Assembly: GCA_019787685.1 (NCBI GenBank)
Contig: JAHNUO010000001.1
Span: 2,914,001-2,978,000, forward strand
Source: Chiua virens
Taxonomy: Eukaryota; Basidiomycota; Agaricomycetes; Boletales; Boletaceae
Length of the DNA: 64,000 bases
Direction of reading: 5' to 3'
Both the position numbers and the translations under genes were made by a program. Below, one piece after another: positions 37,901-49,600 of this stretch (position 1 is the stretch's first letter; every line of letters begins with the position of its first letter). The notes beneath the pieces are model-generated. The model did not search any database. It was given only the letters and a program-made list of their open reading frames with translations, and was not told where the DNA came from.

Positions 37901-40900
37901 CCATCGGGACCGATAACAATTCTCCAGTTTTTTCCTGACTGTTCCCAAAGGTGTTTAAAGGGACGTATTTCGATGGCAGATTCGGATGAAATCAGCCAAT
38001 GAACATGGTTATGACGAGGAATGTTGGAAGGTCTCCTTTGAACTTCTCGGAAGGAATAAGCTCCAAGATCACATCTGTATTTTGACATTGCGCCTGAATC
38101 ACCAGATCTTCACCCCGAAGTGAAAAATGAATCTGCGCCAGTAAATCAAACTTCATGTTGATACTTGATGGGTCTAAGCTACTTACGCGGTGATCGGAGA
38201 TGGTGGCCAAGGTAGCATAATCCATTCCAGGGAGATCAGACGGCGTGACAACAAAAACTTGCTATCAAGAACTGTCACTGGATTTCCGATGTGTTAGAAG
38301 CGTCGATGTCTACGTACCTCGTCAAATATTTCCTTGTATAACGGATGCCTCTGAATTTGACATGGTAAGCTTCCCAGTGGCCGACCGTCGACCAGGAGTG
38401 ACTCATTGAGCAGGTCGATATGCATGAGTAGGGGACGTCTACTAGTATCTCCACTTGTGGCAGTTGTGCATATGAACTGGTGAGAATCTCGATGCTCTGC
38501 TGGTTCCCATCTCTGAGGGCCTGGTCGGTAACCAGGCCAGAGATTCCGCACCGCAAGGTCAATACCTCGATCCGAAGCATCACTTTGGATAGCATTCTCC
38601 AACACTCCTTCGAGAGTGATAGAGAGCCGACAGTCTCGCTGATGAAGCAATTCTGAGTGGTCTAGAATCATGGAGGGAAGGTATTGACAGGAGGCACATT
38701 CGGGTACATTCGAGGACTGAGGGGCTGAGCTGGTTGAGTGTGTAAAAAAAGCACTAGACAATAAAGCATCGACATCTTGCGGTGAAAGGAGGAGCTTGTT
38801 AAGTGCACGAGTACTTATATCGAACGTGCTCCGACAGGTTGCAGCCATGCCACGCAGACACATCCGACGTTCTTCGTTCATAGGCCCCTGGATTAGATTA
38901 TATGCAAGCTCTTGTACCCATTCCAAGGTCTTGTTGCGTATCCTTTGAAGAAGTAGAAGCGCTCGCTCGGAGACACTCTCGCAAGGGCTCGACGCAAGCA
39001 CCCGAGTGAGCAGTAAAGATATGGTCCGCATCGTCACCTGGTCCAACGAGCCAGCGGCAACGTCCAAGAACAAAGACTCGAGCTCATTGAGCAGGATATC
39101 ACAGAAGGAGTGGTTCTGGAGTTCTTGGTGCCACACCCACTCCCCGCTGTCCACGTCAAGTGGGCCAACTTGTGAAATTGCCTCTGTGAGTAGGAAATGA
39201 ACTTCATGAGAACGAAAGTTGAGAGTTCTACTACGCAGCTCGCGTAAAATGTTGATCCATTGAAGCGAGCTGCCACTGCCTAAGTGTCCAAGAGCGACGA
39301 GTTCGTCAAGGGAGAAAGCCGAGGGACAAATAGTTTGGGCAGATAAAACGTCATTGGATGTGTGAGTCGCGGTTCGAACGTATGTGGCTAAGTCTCTTCT
39401 AATGCTGACTGGACGGTGTTGCACGCAGCTGGTAAAAAAATTATGGTATGTAACATGCTGCGACAAGGGCCCATCACCGATCCCTTGCCATTTCGAGCAT
39501 TCAGAACGGGGGAGAACCGCCTTGAAAGCGTAACCTAACCTGGGGCTTGTGTGATGATGACTTTGAGGATAAAAAAAGGCAAGGTTGAACTGGCTGTAGG
39601 GGGGCGACTTTTTGTGGAGGTGCTCGGCGAGGTAAGGTCGCAATTCAGGGATGTCAGAAAGCAAGTCATGCGATTTGGACTGGGGTTCGACACAGAACGG
39701 CTTGACCCTGGTGTTATCGAAGCGATATAAGAGGTGTACAATGGAAGAACGCCAAACACGAAAGGGCAGAGGGCATTGGAGTTCAAACGCGATGATTTTG
39801 GCATGTACCGACGGAACAGCCAACAACGATTTCGTGACTTCTACACCCCTCGTCAAGTTGTTTGCCCCTTGCGCTTTGATCTTTGGGTTGGAAAACTCCA
39901 TTGCGGAAAGTTAGCGCCAGGCTTGCAGCTCCATTTTCGGCAAATTCATCCGGAATGCTCCATGTCGTCCCTTCCTCGAAACGAGCTCTGAAATTCTGGA
40001 GAACCGGAGAACTCTCGTAATAACGAACAGGGAAGCTGTCTGGAGTGAATCCATCTGATAGCACCGAAAGTCCTGCAAGCGATCGGGAGTAGCGAGCGGA
40101 AAGGTACAGGTATACGCGGGAAAGGCGGTGGAGGTTCATTGTCCTCACGAAGGAGCAGAGACTGCAGTAACCAAATTGGGATCTCGGGAGAGTACTCGGC
40201 GAGTATCGGGATCTCCTCGATAACTAATTTATCAAGTGCGACCCATAGCTCGATCGCCGTTAATGCCATGATGGAACGATATTCTGGATTGTCCATGTAC
40301 GGGATGGATGCACTTGATAGGTATACCTCCATCAGGTTCCCAAGCTGTGTGCATGCTTCGTTCACATCCGTGACATGTGCAATCCAGTCATCGATGTCTT
40401 CTTCAACCGATCGCTCCAAGTCATAAAGGGCAACGTAAGGGTCAGTACTATATGCCCGGTCAAAAAAGGATATGTCCGAAGACAAGAAGTCTTCAAGGGT
40501 GCCGCGAACATAATCTTTGAGTTGAGCAGGGGGATCAAGGGGCGCATGATTTGCAAGGGCATTGCGAATGTATTCGTCGCTGAGTGGGAGGGAGAGTCGA
40601 GTATCATTCACGAGATCAAGCTCAGAAGGATTCCAGTATGGTGATCGGGGTTTGGTGTTCTGTATCTCCACTGCCCTGACCTCGAGGGTATCCTGAAGAC
40701 AAGCACAGGTCTTGAGTGCCATGTCCGAGATCCAGGAGGGAGCAGAGGAGCCGAGTTTGCGTAGACGTCTGAGGACCTTGGCAGACATCAAATGAAGTAG
40801 ATCACTGGAAAGACCCGCGTTGTTTGCATCGTTTGCGAGGTTGCAGATAAAAAATAACATGAACACTTTATACGTGACGCGTCCGAGAGTTGATCGATCA

Positions 40901-41683
40901 AGTGATGTTTGGATTGCGATTCGAATAAGAAGCCAAAGAGAGGAGCGGCGCCATCCGTCTTCCTCCTCCAATGCACCAACTTCGTCGCGAACGTGTTTGA
41001 GGACACCGGTGGTCTCAACTGTGCGGCCAACGCTCCGTAGGATTCCGTTGAGCAATGAGGTGATATATTCTGGGTGAGAGGGTGGAACATTCGGGGGATC
41101 GGGTTCTACATCACCCGGGCGAGAAAGGAAGTTTGCCAATTCGGTTTGGAAATGAGGGTCATCGAACACGCTGTTGGGAACCTCGACGGCCAGCTGAGAA
41201 TAGGTGTATACGAGACCTCCTGGTGTGTGAAGCACTGCATCTCTACTCGGGGACGCTTCGAATGACTCGTACAGTGTGTGATTCTCCTGCTTCCTGAATA
41301 TGACCCCCGCTTGCTGGGCCCGAATGAGTAGTGCAAGAACATCTGCCAACCGTCAGGCAGGGATCAATAATAATAATAATAGGTGTACCTCCTGACTGCA
41401 TATTGTGTAGCTGAGAGATCATATCGTCTTTACGAAGATGTCCAGACTGTGCAGAAACTTGTAAATTTTCTAGTGTCTTCTCGATGGAACCCCAACAAGG
41501 CTTGAGGGCGTCGTCGATATGAGCACTGTATGCACGAACAGCAGTATAGGCTGCACGGGCTAGCGAGAGGTCATTCTCGATAGTATAGTCACTTTCTTCG
41601 GGGACCTCAATGGGGAAAAACACGTGGGTGGCAATATAATCCAACGTCGGATCATCGTCGCCAAAGGATAAGGTATGTTTCAT
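31949..41683 (-). CDS. Giant DUF6606-DUF3638-DUF3645 family protein, P-loop NTPase-like (about 3000 aa)
   Basis: The start at 41683 gives MKHTLSFGDDDPTLDYIATH, then VFFPIEVPEESDY, the DUF6606 opening. The protein runs through WGGLLLLRG and RLVQG to the end RRRSGRGP at 31949. The DUF3638 core has the Walker-A-like MQVNMGEGKSSVIIPIVAAA. DUF3645 has AVPYRAKD and FGHPDITI; after it come GAIYFDEFDELNVL and the Walker-B-like CVIYLDDAHTRGTDL. Database names such as ubiquitinyl hydrolase exist for this family, but I know of no proven activity. At least eight one-base breaks are needed: +1 near 40139, 39902, 35312 and 33100, and -1 near 38013, 37046, 36476 and 34312. Several small introns are in phase. 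The gene is either poorly sequenced or decaying. Confidence 0.9.
41366..41381. repeat. (AAT)5 microsatellite inside intron 1 of the giant gene
   Basis: Five AAT units lie in the intron whose donor follows the MQSGG codons. They are in non-coding sequence. Confidence 0.8.
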
Positions 41684-42170
41684 CGCAAATTGTAAGTAGG
41701 ATTGATGATGAGCTCGATCGATATGGCTGAACAACAAGTAGTGTGGGTACAGCCCACAGGGCGCTTAGACGACTTCCTGTATGCACAGCCCGATCTTCGG
41801 TACTCAGTTGGCATAACCCGTCTTGCCGTTCATATTAGCCGAAGCAAGACTGGCCATTACCCAAGTAAATTAAATTCAAGGTGAAATATATAGCGTGACA
41901 GTGACAAACGCGTGACCAGCGCGGTCTGTTGAATCACGTGATGTCCATCTTCACAAGCGGACCTTGAAATGGAGTTCGTGCCCATTCATAAAGCGGAGGT
42001 GATGCTTGTCGCGTCTATTCAGACACTTCTCCCCCTACCACCATCACCTTACCCCAAGGTTCGCTGCTGCAAATAACACTTCTGGTCTGTGCGCATCGAC
42101 CTGCTCTTGCATGAGTGACACTCATACTTGATCTTGACAGTCTCATACCTTGTATATTTTGTAATCGCAA
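41684..42170. promoter_or_regulatory. Divergent promoter region, giant gene / histone H2B
   Basis: 487 bp between start codons. A TATA-like GTATATTTTG lies near 42152, about 20 bp before the H2B ATG, which is probably too close to act as a TATA box. No histone-specific element is recognised with confidence. Confidence 0.4.
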
Positions 42171-42817
42171 ATGGCACCAAAAGTAAGTCTGAAATACACT
42201 TATCGCTTATCATTTATTGATGAGGACCATAGCCAGCATCCACCGCAGGCAAAGCCCCAGCTTCCACTGCCTCCAAGGCACCTGCTAAGGCTGATGCGGG
42301 TGCGAAGGCTGCAAAGAAGACTGCTAGCAAATCCCAGCCAGCTGCGGACGGCGAGAAGAAGAAGCGCCGAAAGGTCCGAAAGGAGACGTACAGCTCTTAC
42401 ATCTACAAGGGTTAGTGATCATACTTGGTCGTATGACTTGTTACTCAATGTGTCCAACTGCAGTCTTGAAGCAAGTTCACCCTGATACGGGTATCTCGAA
42501 CAAGGCTATGGCCATCTTGAACTCATTTGTGAACGATATTTTCGAGCGGATTGCAACCGAGGCATCCAGTATGTGTCGTCTTGAATTTTCCACTATCGGA
42601 ATCTTATGTCAATGCCATAGAGCTCGCTGCATACTCAAAGAAATCTACCATCTCGTCTCGCGAAATCCAAACCTCCGTCCGCTTGATTCTCCCTGGTGAA
42701 CTTGCTAAGCACGCCATCTCTGAGGGTACGAAGTCTGTCACAAGTAAGTGTTGTACCGCTGTTGTTTGATCCGGAGCTCAAGTATGTCTTTCAGAGTTCT
42801 CCACCGGGTCGAAGTAA
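42171..42817 (+). CDS. H2B: Histone H2B
   Basis: Core nucleosome histone. There are five exons. ATG 42171 gives MAPK, an intron follows, and exon 2 begins [20 protein letters not shown] with the Lys-rich tail and [18 protein letters not shown]. The histone fold comes next: [83 protein letters not shown] with its stop at 42815-42817. The C-terminal Lys in [11 protein letters not shown] is the conserved ubiquitination site (yeast K123 equivalent). All four introns are in phase. Length (about 140 residues) and sequence are entirely typical. No H2A gene is visible beside it, unlike the divergent H2A-H2B pairs common in fungi. Confidence 0.99.
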
Positions 42818-43692
42818 ATCTTATATATCTGTGGTGTATCGCTATGTCGTTATTGTACTGTCCGTTTATTTGAGATACCTTTCCCCATCTTTTTGAAGTG
42901 TGTCTATCAGCGTGATCATCTGTTCGAACCATTTTGCCTTGGCTTATTGACCGTTTCGTTGTAGTTCCTGTGGTTATACGACCTCGCTGGGTATTGGCTT
43001 CCAACCTTCGAGCTCAAATTTGCCCCTCACAGTGGTGTCCCCGACACCAATGACTGAACATCTCGTAGTGTTGGGCAGTCTGACTCAAACTTGATCCAGA
43101 CATCGTTCTCAGACAACTGCTCACGCCCATGACCCCAACTCCACTTGGACAAAGATGTGATCACTCAAACCCTCTGTCTCGAATTTGATTTCTTCAGAGA
43201 CATTCACATCAGCCACAACTCTTCCTTGACATCCCTTGACGTATGTTATATTCAAAAACGACGACTCAAAAAAGACTAGTTACTATCAGTACTATTTGTA
43301 AAAACGGCCGACGTCTCTGTTGTCTTTCATCCGTTCCGTATTCCCCCATACCAAGTCAAAGAAGAAACACAAATGGGCACCTGTCCAGTCAATAACACAC
43401 GAAAAAAGAAAAGTACCAACAGTTCAAACGATACATAAAGAAAGAAAAACGCCTATATTGTCAGTGTCAATGATCAAACGCGACTGGATGACAAGGAAAC
43501 CAAGAACAGAGGGGAAAAACACAGAAAGAAAAAGTCGGTCCGGGGTTAGAGGGAGAGACAGATACGTAGGGTCTAATAATGTGTACTAATATGTCGGGTG
43601 CATCATGCGACGTCCAAAAGTCTATGAGCGAGCAAGTGTGACACGGAAAACAAGAGAGAAAGAGAGAATAAACAAAAAGAGCGTTGGGAATG
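42818..43692. other. Intergenic spacer with purine-rich plus strand
   Basis: 3' flanks of H2B and AGS1. From about 43330 to 43690 the plus strand is unusually rich in A and G, with runs such as AAGAGAGAAAGAGAGAA near 43653. Nothing coding is supported. Confidence 0.5.
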
Positions 43693-46600
43693 TCATGGTC
43701 GTGCTAAAAGGAAATGTCAGCACAAATGTCAGCTACGACGGCTTGGAACGTACCAAGTTGTTCTTTGCGGTAGAACCAGAAGTAGCCGAGTACGATGACG
43801 ATCTGGCAGATGAGTGCAATCCAGAATGCGGCTGTAGCCATCGGACTGCCTGAAATACCCTGGGAGAAATCCCAAGTGCCGACGTTGGGGAACACAGTGC
43901 CGGGTCCAATAGCGTTTGGTGCCGTCGCGCGAGCGACCATGACACAGATCGCACCGATGATTTGAGCGAGGACGAGGGTCGCGCACACGTGTAGACGTGA
44001 GAGTGTCTACGGAGTAGGCACACATCAGTATCGCGTTTCGACCTCATCACTGCTTTTTCGTACCTGGAGTAGAATCATACCAAGACCGACACCCTGGACG
44101 GCATCCAAAACACCAAGCCAGAGCCACAGCGACAGACCGAGATAAGGACCTGCAGACCCAGCCCATGGGATATAGAGCGCAAGAGAAGACGTTCCCCATA
44201 GAGTCTATCCAAATGCCATCAAGACCTCGTTTCGACACGCGTAAACCAGCAACGCACCTGACACCAACGTGGCGCGCCTAGACCGACCGCAAACACAGGG
44301 AGGAGCCAAGTGTGTGTCTTGCTCAAGTGCGTCAAGACCAGCATCATGCCGGCCCACACGCCGATAAAGAACAAGATGACGAGCAACAAAATTTGCCACT
44401 TGGGAATAGGAACGCTCCAGAGGAAACCCCAGTTTCGGCCATAGGGCTAGATTCAACGTCGTCAGCTCTGACGATATCGTGGGACAAACACCGTGATACG
44501 TACCCCACTCAGCCAGTAATCCCGAAGGACTTCGGATGCAAGGAACCTGAGAGTTTCATCAATGAAATTCCAACACTAAATCAAAAACGCGATTCATACC
44601 ACAAGACCAACTTTCTTCGGAACAGCGTCTTGAAAAAGTTGGGCACCTTGGGTGGGGTTTGACGATAATACTCTGAGAAGCGAAGTCGTCAGCAACGGTC
44701 CCACTGCAGCTCTCGATTGGCGTACCTGGGAGGCCGTACAGCAAGAGGTAACCGAAAATGAAGGACATCAAGGACAGGGGCCAGAGGATGAGCGCGATCC
44801 ACCACGGTGTTGAGTGGCCAGGTTGTGCCGAGTTTAGCGTGCTTCCCCAATACCACAGAGCCGCGATCCAAATTTGCTGAGAACCCTGCACGATACATGC
44901 ACGCAGCGTCCAAACCTCCGTAGCAGCACCCTATCAAACTCATTTGAACCACCGCAGGTCAGCAAAAACAAAGATAACCCACCGCTTCCTCTCCAAAGTT
45001 CAATCCAAAGAAGGCAAACGCAGCAGCAGACGAAATAGCATAAGACCAAGTAGCGAGATCCGAAACGATAGTGTGACTTGATGCGAGCGACGGGGATAAC
45101 GAGGGTACGGCAATCAGGAAGAAAGCAATTCCGAAGAACAACCAAGGAGCGGCGAGCACGTAGACGGACGGTCTGAGCCAAAACAGGGCCCACCAACCAA
45201 ACGAAGAAACTAGAAATACACCGCCGAGAACGTAGAGCTGGAGATTGTCCTGATAGTTTTGCCCTGTGAGCAATGTCATCTGGTAACTGTTAGCAGCCAA
45301 CATCTGCAATATGTCTTAGCACACGCAAGTCCCCAAAAGTGTATGGAGAAAGACTTGCCTGTCCAATCGCAATAATGATAGTGTACAAAGGCCAACCAAA
45401 AACTTTGCGGGCCAGCGCAATCTGAACTCTGTTCATGATCACAAAATCGCCACCATAAGGTAACATGCCGCTCTCTGCAAATGGATGCGTGCTTGGGGTA
45501 CCCGGGGCTACACCACATGAGTACCGCACTTACTATCGAAAATAAAGAACAAATACGCACTATCTGGTCGGGAAGGGTGCTCTGCCAACGATAGCGTACC
45601 AGGCATGCTCCACACCGAATCTCGATGCGACGAGATATAACTCGCAGCACTGGACAACTTGTCTTTGCGCACCCGGTCAAAGTAGGCTTCCTCCGACTTC
45701 ACCAAGAACCTCTCGATCGACAACTCTCCCTTGGAGTTTTCAGAGCTCAACAACTGCAACTTTTGCACAAACTCTTGGGCGACGCCACCATCAGAATCGG
45801 TGAACTGAACAAGGAATAAAGAGTGAGTTCCTGAAGAGCGACAAACGACGCGAAACACGCACCGAAGTGACCCCTGACTTGTTCAGTGGCGAATTGCTCT
45901 TTTCCTCCGCAATCGACGCAATCGACTCTCGGGAAGCTCTCCGAGACTGCTCACCAAATGGTCTATGAGGCGTTTCCGGTTGGAGGAACGGATCAGGCAC
46001 GTTCCGTTGCTCTTGCGCGATCGCTTTATTCGCCTTCTCCAAGAAATTGTCAAAGCCTTGTTTAGGCGCGGTCATGACACTCCGCCGTGAGAGATCGTCG
46101 TCATCAGAGTGGTCTGAATGGGACGCTGATCCAGGACCACCGTGTAACCGGCGTGGTGCAACGAGGAATGTCTCATCGTTTGGTGTCGAAATCTGCGACG
46201 GCGCAGGCGACAGTTGCGCAGGCGAAAGGGCAGAGGGAGAATGCGGAGCATGTCTGGGTGAAGACGCGGCACTGGACGCGTCCCAATCCGGTTGGGTAGG
46301 AAGTCCTTGATGAACAGGGTTCCAATCGTCCGTATCTTCCATCAACTGCGTTGCCACGATACCGCAATCCGATTCCCGCCATGCATTCGAGGCTGCTAAC
46401 CGGCGACTGGTCTGGATACTCCGGCGATGCATGTCTTCCATGCGTTGACGCCATTCGACCACCGGGAATCGTTGGACAGCGGAACGCGCACGAAGGATCG
46501 CACGTTCTTCCTGGGATGACTTGAGTGCCAACTTGATCGTTTTTGACAATTGGGACAACATGTGCGACGTCGAGGTGGATTCGACTGGGAACCACTACAG

Positions 46601-49600
46601 AGGACCATTAGTGTGCTAACATCATCAAATTGCCAACTCACCCATCCTGGCATTAACCCGAGACCACCCAGTCGACTACCTACTCCCAATGCACCCTTTC
46701 TCCCGAACTCGACAGCGACCAATCCAAACGGTTCATCACGAGAGGGAATCAGCGCAAAGTCAGCACCGCTAAACAAATAGGGTGGCAAAGCCGTAAACTC
46801 GGGTTTCGAGTACACGCGCTCAGGATACATTTCCATCAAACGAGCCAACTTCTCCGCGGCAAACCGACCATACAAATCAATGACAGGACCAACACAAACG
46901 AGCTGAATGGAGGCACGTTTTTCCAACCTGAAACAAAGGTATCAGCCATCCATCACCTGTCATGGTGGGGTGGAGCAGGTCTACGTACAATGACGGCATC
47001 ACGTCAGCGATGAGGTCCACACCCTTTTGTTTCGACCAACGACCGACGAAGACGAAGAGATCTGCATTTGGGTCTTGTTTGAGACCCGCCCATTCTTGAG
47101 CCTGTCGTTTCATCTCAGGCCGCTGAGCTTCCGCAGCCTGGTCAACCTGGACATCCCGCATGGAGACCGGGTTCTCATCGAGTGCTGCAATGTCCGTGGG
47201 ATCGGGGTTAGGTAACGAATCGACGTGCTTCAACGTCCACAGTGCAGGATACCGTGCCCAACTGCGTTTGCCGTACTTGTCGGAGACACCGGCGACACCA
47301 ATACTCTTCTGGTGAACGCTGATGAACGAGGCGCCTGCGTGGAGGAGGTTGAACGTGTTCCCAAACTGGACATATTTCGTGCAATTCTCTTTGCTGATGT
47401 TGAACGCGGAGCAGACTTCCTTCATCTCTTCCTTGGTCCGGAGAGGCCACAAGCCTTGGAACTCGGCGTTGTGTAGGGAAAGACACACCGGGATGACTTT
47501 GGGCAGAAGGTAGACGGGAGCGAGCGCGGCATGGTAGTCGTTGATGTGGTAGATGTCGATCACGGGAGACCTGCGAATAGTGGCTGCGATGGCCTGATTC
47601 CAAGTCGAATAAAAGATAGCCGAACTGAGATCGTCCATGCGGGCCGGGTATGGGTCCGACTTTGTCTGTGCGCGGAAAACGGGACTGTCGAGGATGACGT
47701 AGGTGATGTTGTCGATGGTATGGGTTTCGACTTCAATAAGGTATGGCTCGCCAAAGATAATGACCTCGATCGGTTCTGCGGGATCGCCAGCCGGATACTC
47801 GATGTCCTTCACCTTGGGGATGACCCAGATAAGATCAACGTCCGTCATGGCCTTGCCCATGAGCGACGACATGACACCCAGTCCACCGATCTTGACTTTG
47901 AGCTTCCAGTCAAAGATTTCGTACTCGAGGGTTGCAATGAGCACTTTGCGACGTTTGTCCTTGTCCTCGGGCCATCCAATGATGTCCAATGGGCCCTTTG
48001 CACCAAAGATCTTCTCCGTAATGGGCGTGCTCTCCTTGTCCTTGAAATCTGTCGTCGATTTGTTACCCAGGGTCCCGATGATGGGAATATATTTGTTGGC
48101 GCCTTTGGGCTTGACTCCGTAGCGATTGTGACGAATGCCGTAGAAGGACCACATGAAGATCACCACCGCAAGTATACCGGTGATGAGCGGAATGGACAAA
48201 AGGAGCGCATACATGATCGCGCCGACGGAGGCCTGACCACGAGGTTGCAGCGACCACTCTAGTGATTGATCGTCGATCACCAGCGACCATGCCAGAGCCG
48301 GGTACGGCGGGGCGGACATGTTCAGGTAGTTTGCTGCGATCGTGTTCGGTGGTAGACGATCCATGACACCGTCCCCATCCACGTCTCCGTAGTAATAATC
48401 GTCGTACCCAAACACGTTGACCTGAACGTAAGTTGGCCAAGTTGCCATGATTTCAAGTTCCCAGGTGCTGTCGCCGATTTGGTTCATGACGGCCGAAATA
48501 CCCTTGTCGTAGCCCCACTGATTGAACGGTCCACGCGCAAGGAACTGAGGGACGCGACGTTGCTGGCCGTAGTTCATATCAGCGTGTAAAACGACACTTG
48601 CACTCGACGCCACTTGGCTCCAATCTTCAACGGGACGAGGTCAGTTTCAGGCTCCAAAGGATAGTATAAACCGTACATTGAACCATAATGTGTTGTCCAG
48701 CCCACCAAGTGTCTGGGTTACTGACCATGTCAGAAGGAATAGTTGTTACATTTTCCCAATTGGTCCAATTGGCCCAGGTCTGTCCGAAATTGCCAGAGTA
48801 TCTAAACATGTCCGCGCCGTATGCTTTGTGCGCAAAAGTGTACTGGCCGCCCGAGTATTGGAACGCGTTATTGTCATAATCCGAGTCAGGAAAGACCATG
48901 ATGTTGTCAGCGGTGCCCTTTCGCACAAGCAAGTGATCGGTGGCCTATTGGGACCACACTCAGCACTCCATCGTCCCATAAATAGAAGTATAAACGTACC
49001 CCGGTGGTCGCAGACCCATCCTGGGTGGCCGGATTGGTCACTATGATTTCCAAGATCCCATCGGGAACATTGGTTACCGTCGCAGACCACGAGAAAGCGG
49101 AAGTAACAACGCCAATGATACTCGTAGTGACCGGGTTCGTTACCGCGTTACAACTCACGGAATTCGGGTCCAACGTCGGTGGCTCACCAATACCCGAGGA
49201 CGACATGTTGAAAGAAATGCTGTTGGTGATGCTTGTACATGACATGTTGGTGTTGAACTCGAGAGCAATGTTAATGGTGGTCGCATTTGAGTCTCCAGGT
49301 TTGACGGTAATGCGGGCATCGTGACCCGGGAGGAAACGCGTTAGCATGGGTGGAGGAGTGATCCATTCATTACTTGGCACGAGAACTTTCATCCCATACG
49401 GATCTACTGTGATGCTGTTCAAACATCCATACCACGGGGCGTTACCGTTGTTGTAGAACGACGAGAGCGAATCCTGGAGTGTGTACTGCTCAAATGGAGC
49501 GAGCAAATTTTGTACGGTGACACCGGACTGGTACGGCGAGGAAATCCACTCAGGACTGTCGCAGTTGAACGACCACGTCGTTGTCGCGTTCATGTTCGAA

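Noticed and set aside
42818..43692. Lys/Arg-rich open frames at 43320-43853
   Set aside because: They follow from purine-rich composition and overlap the end of AGS1 on the other strand.
47531..48262. Long plus-strand open frames inside AGS1
   Set aside because: They are antisense shadows of the highly conserved starch-synthase-like domain.
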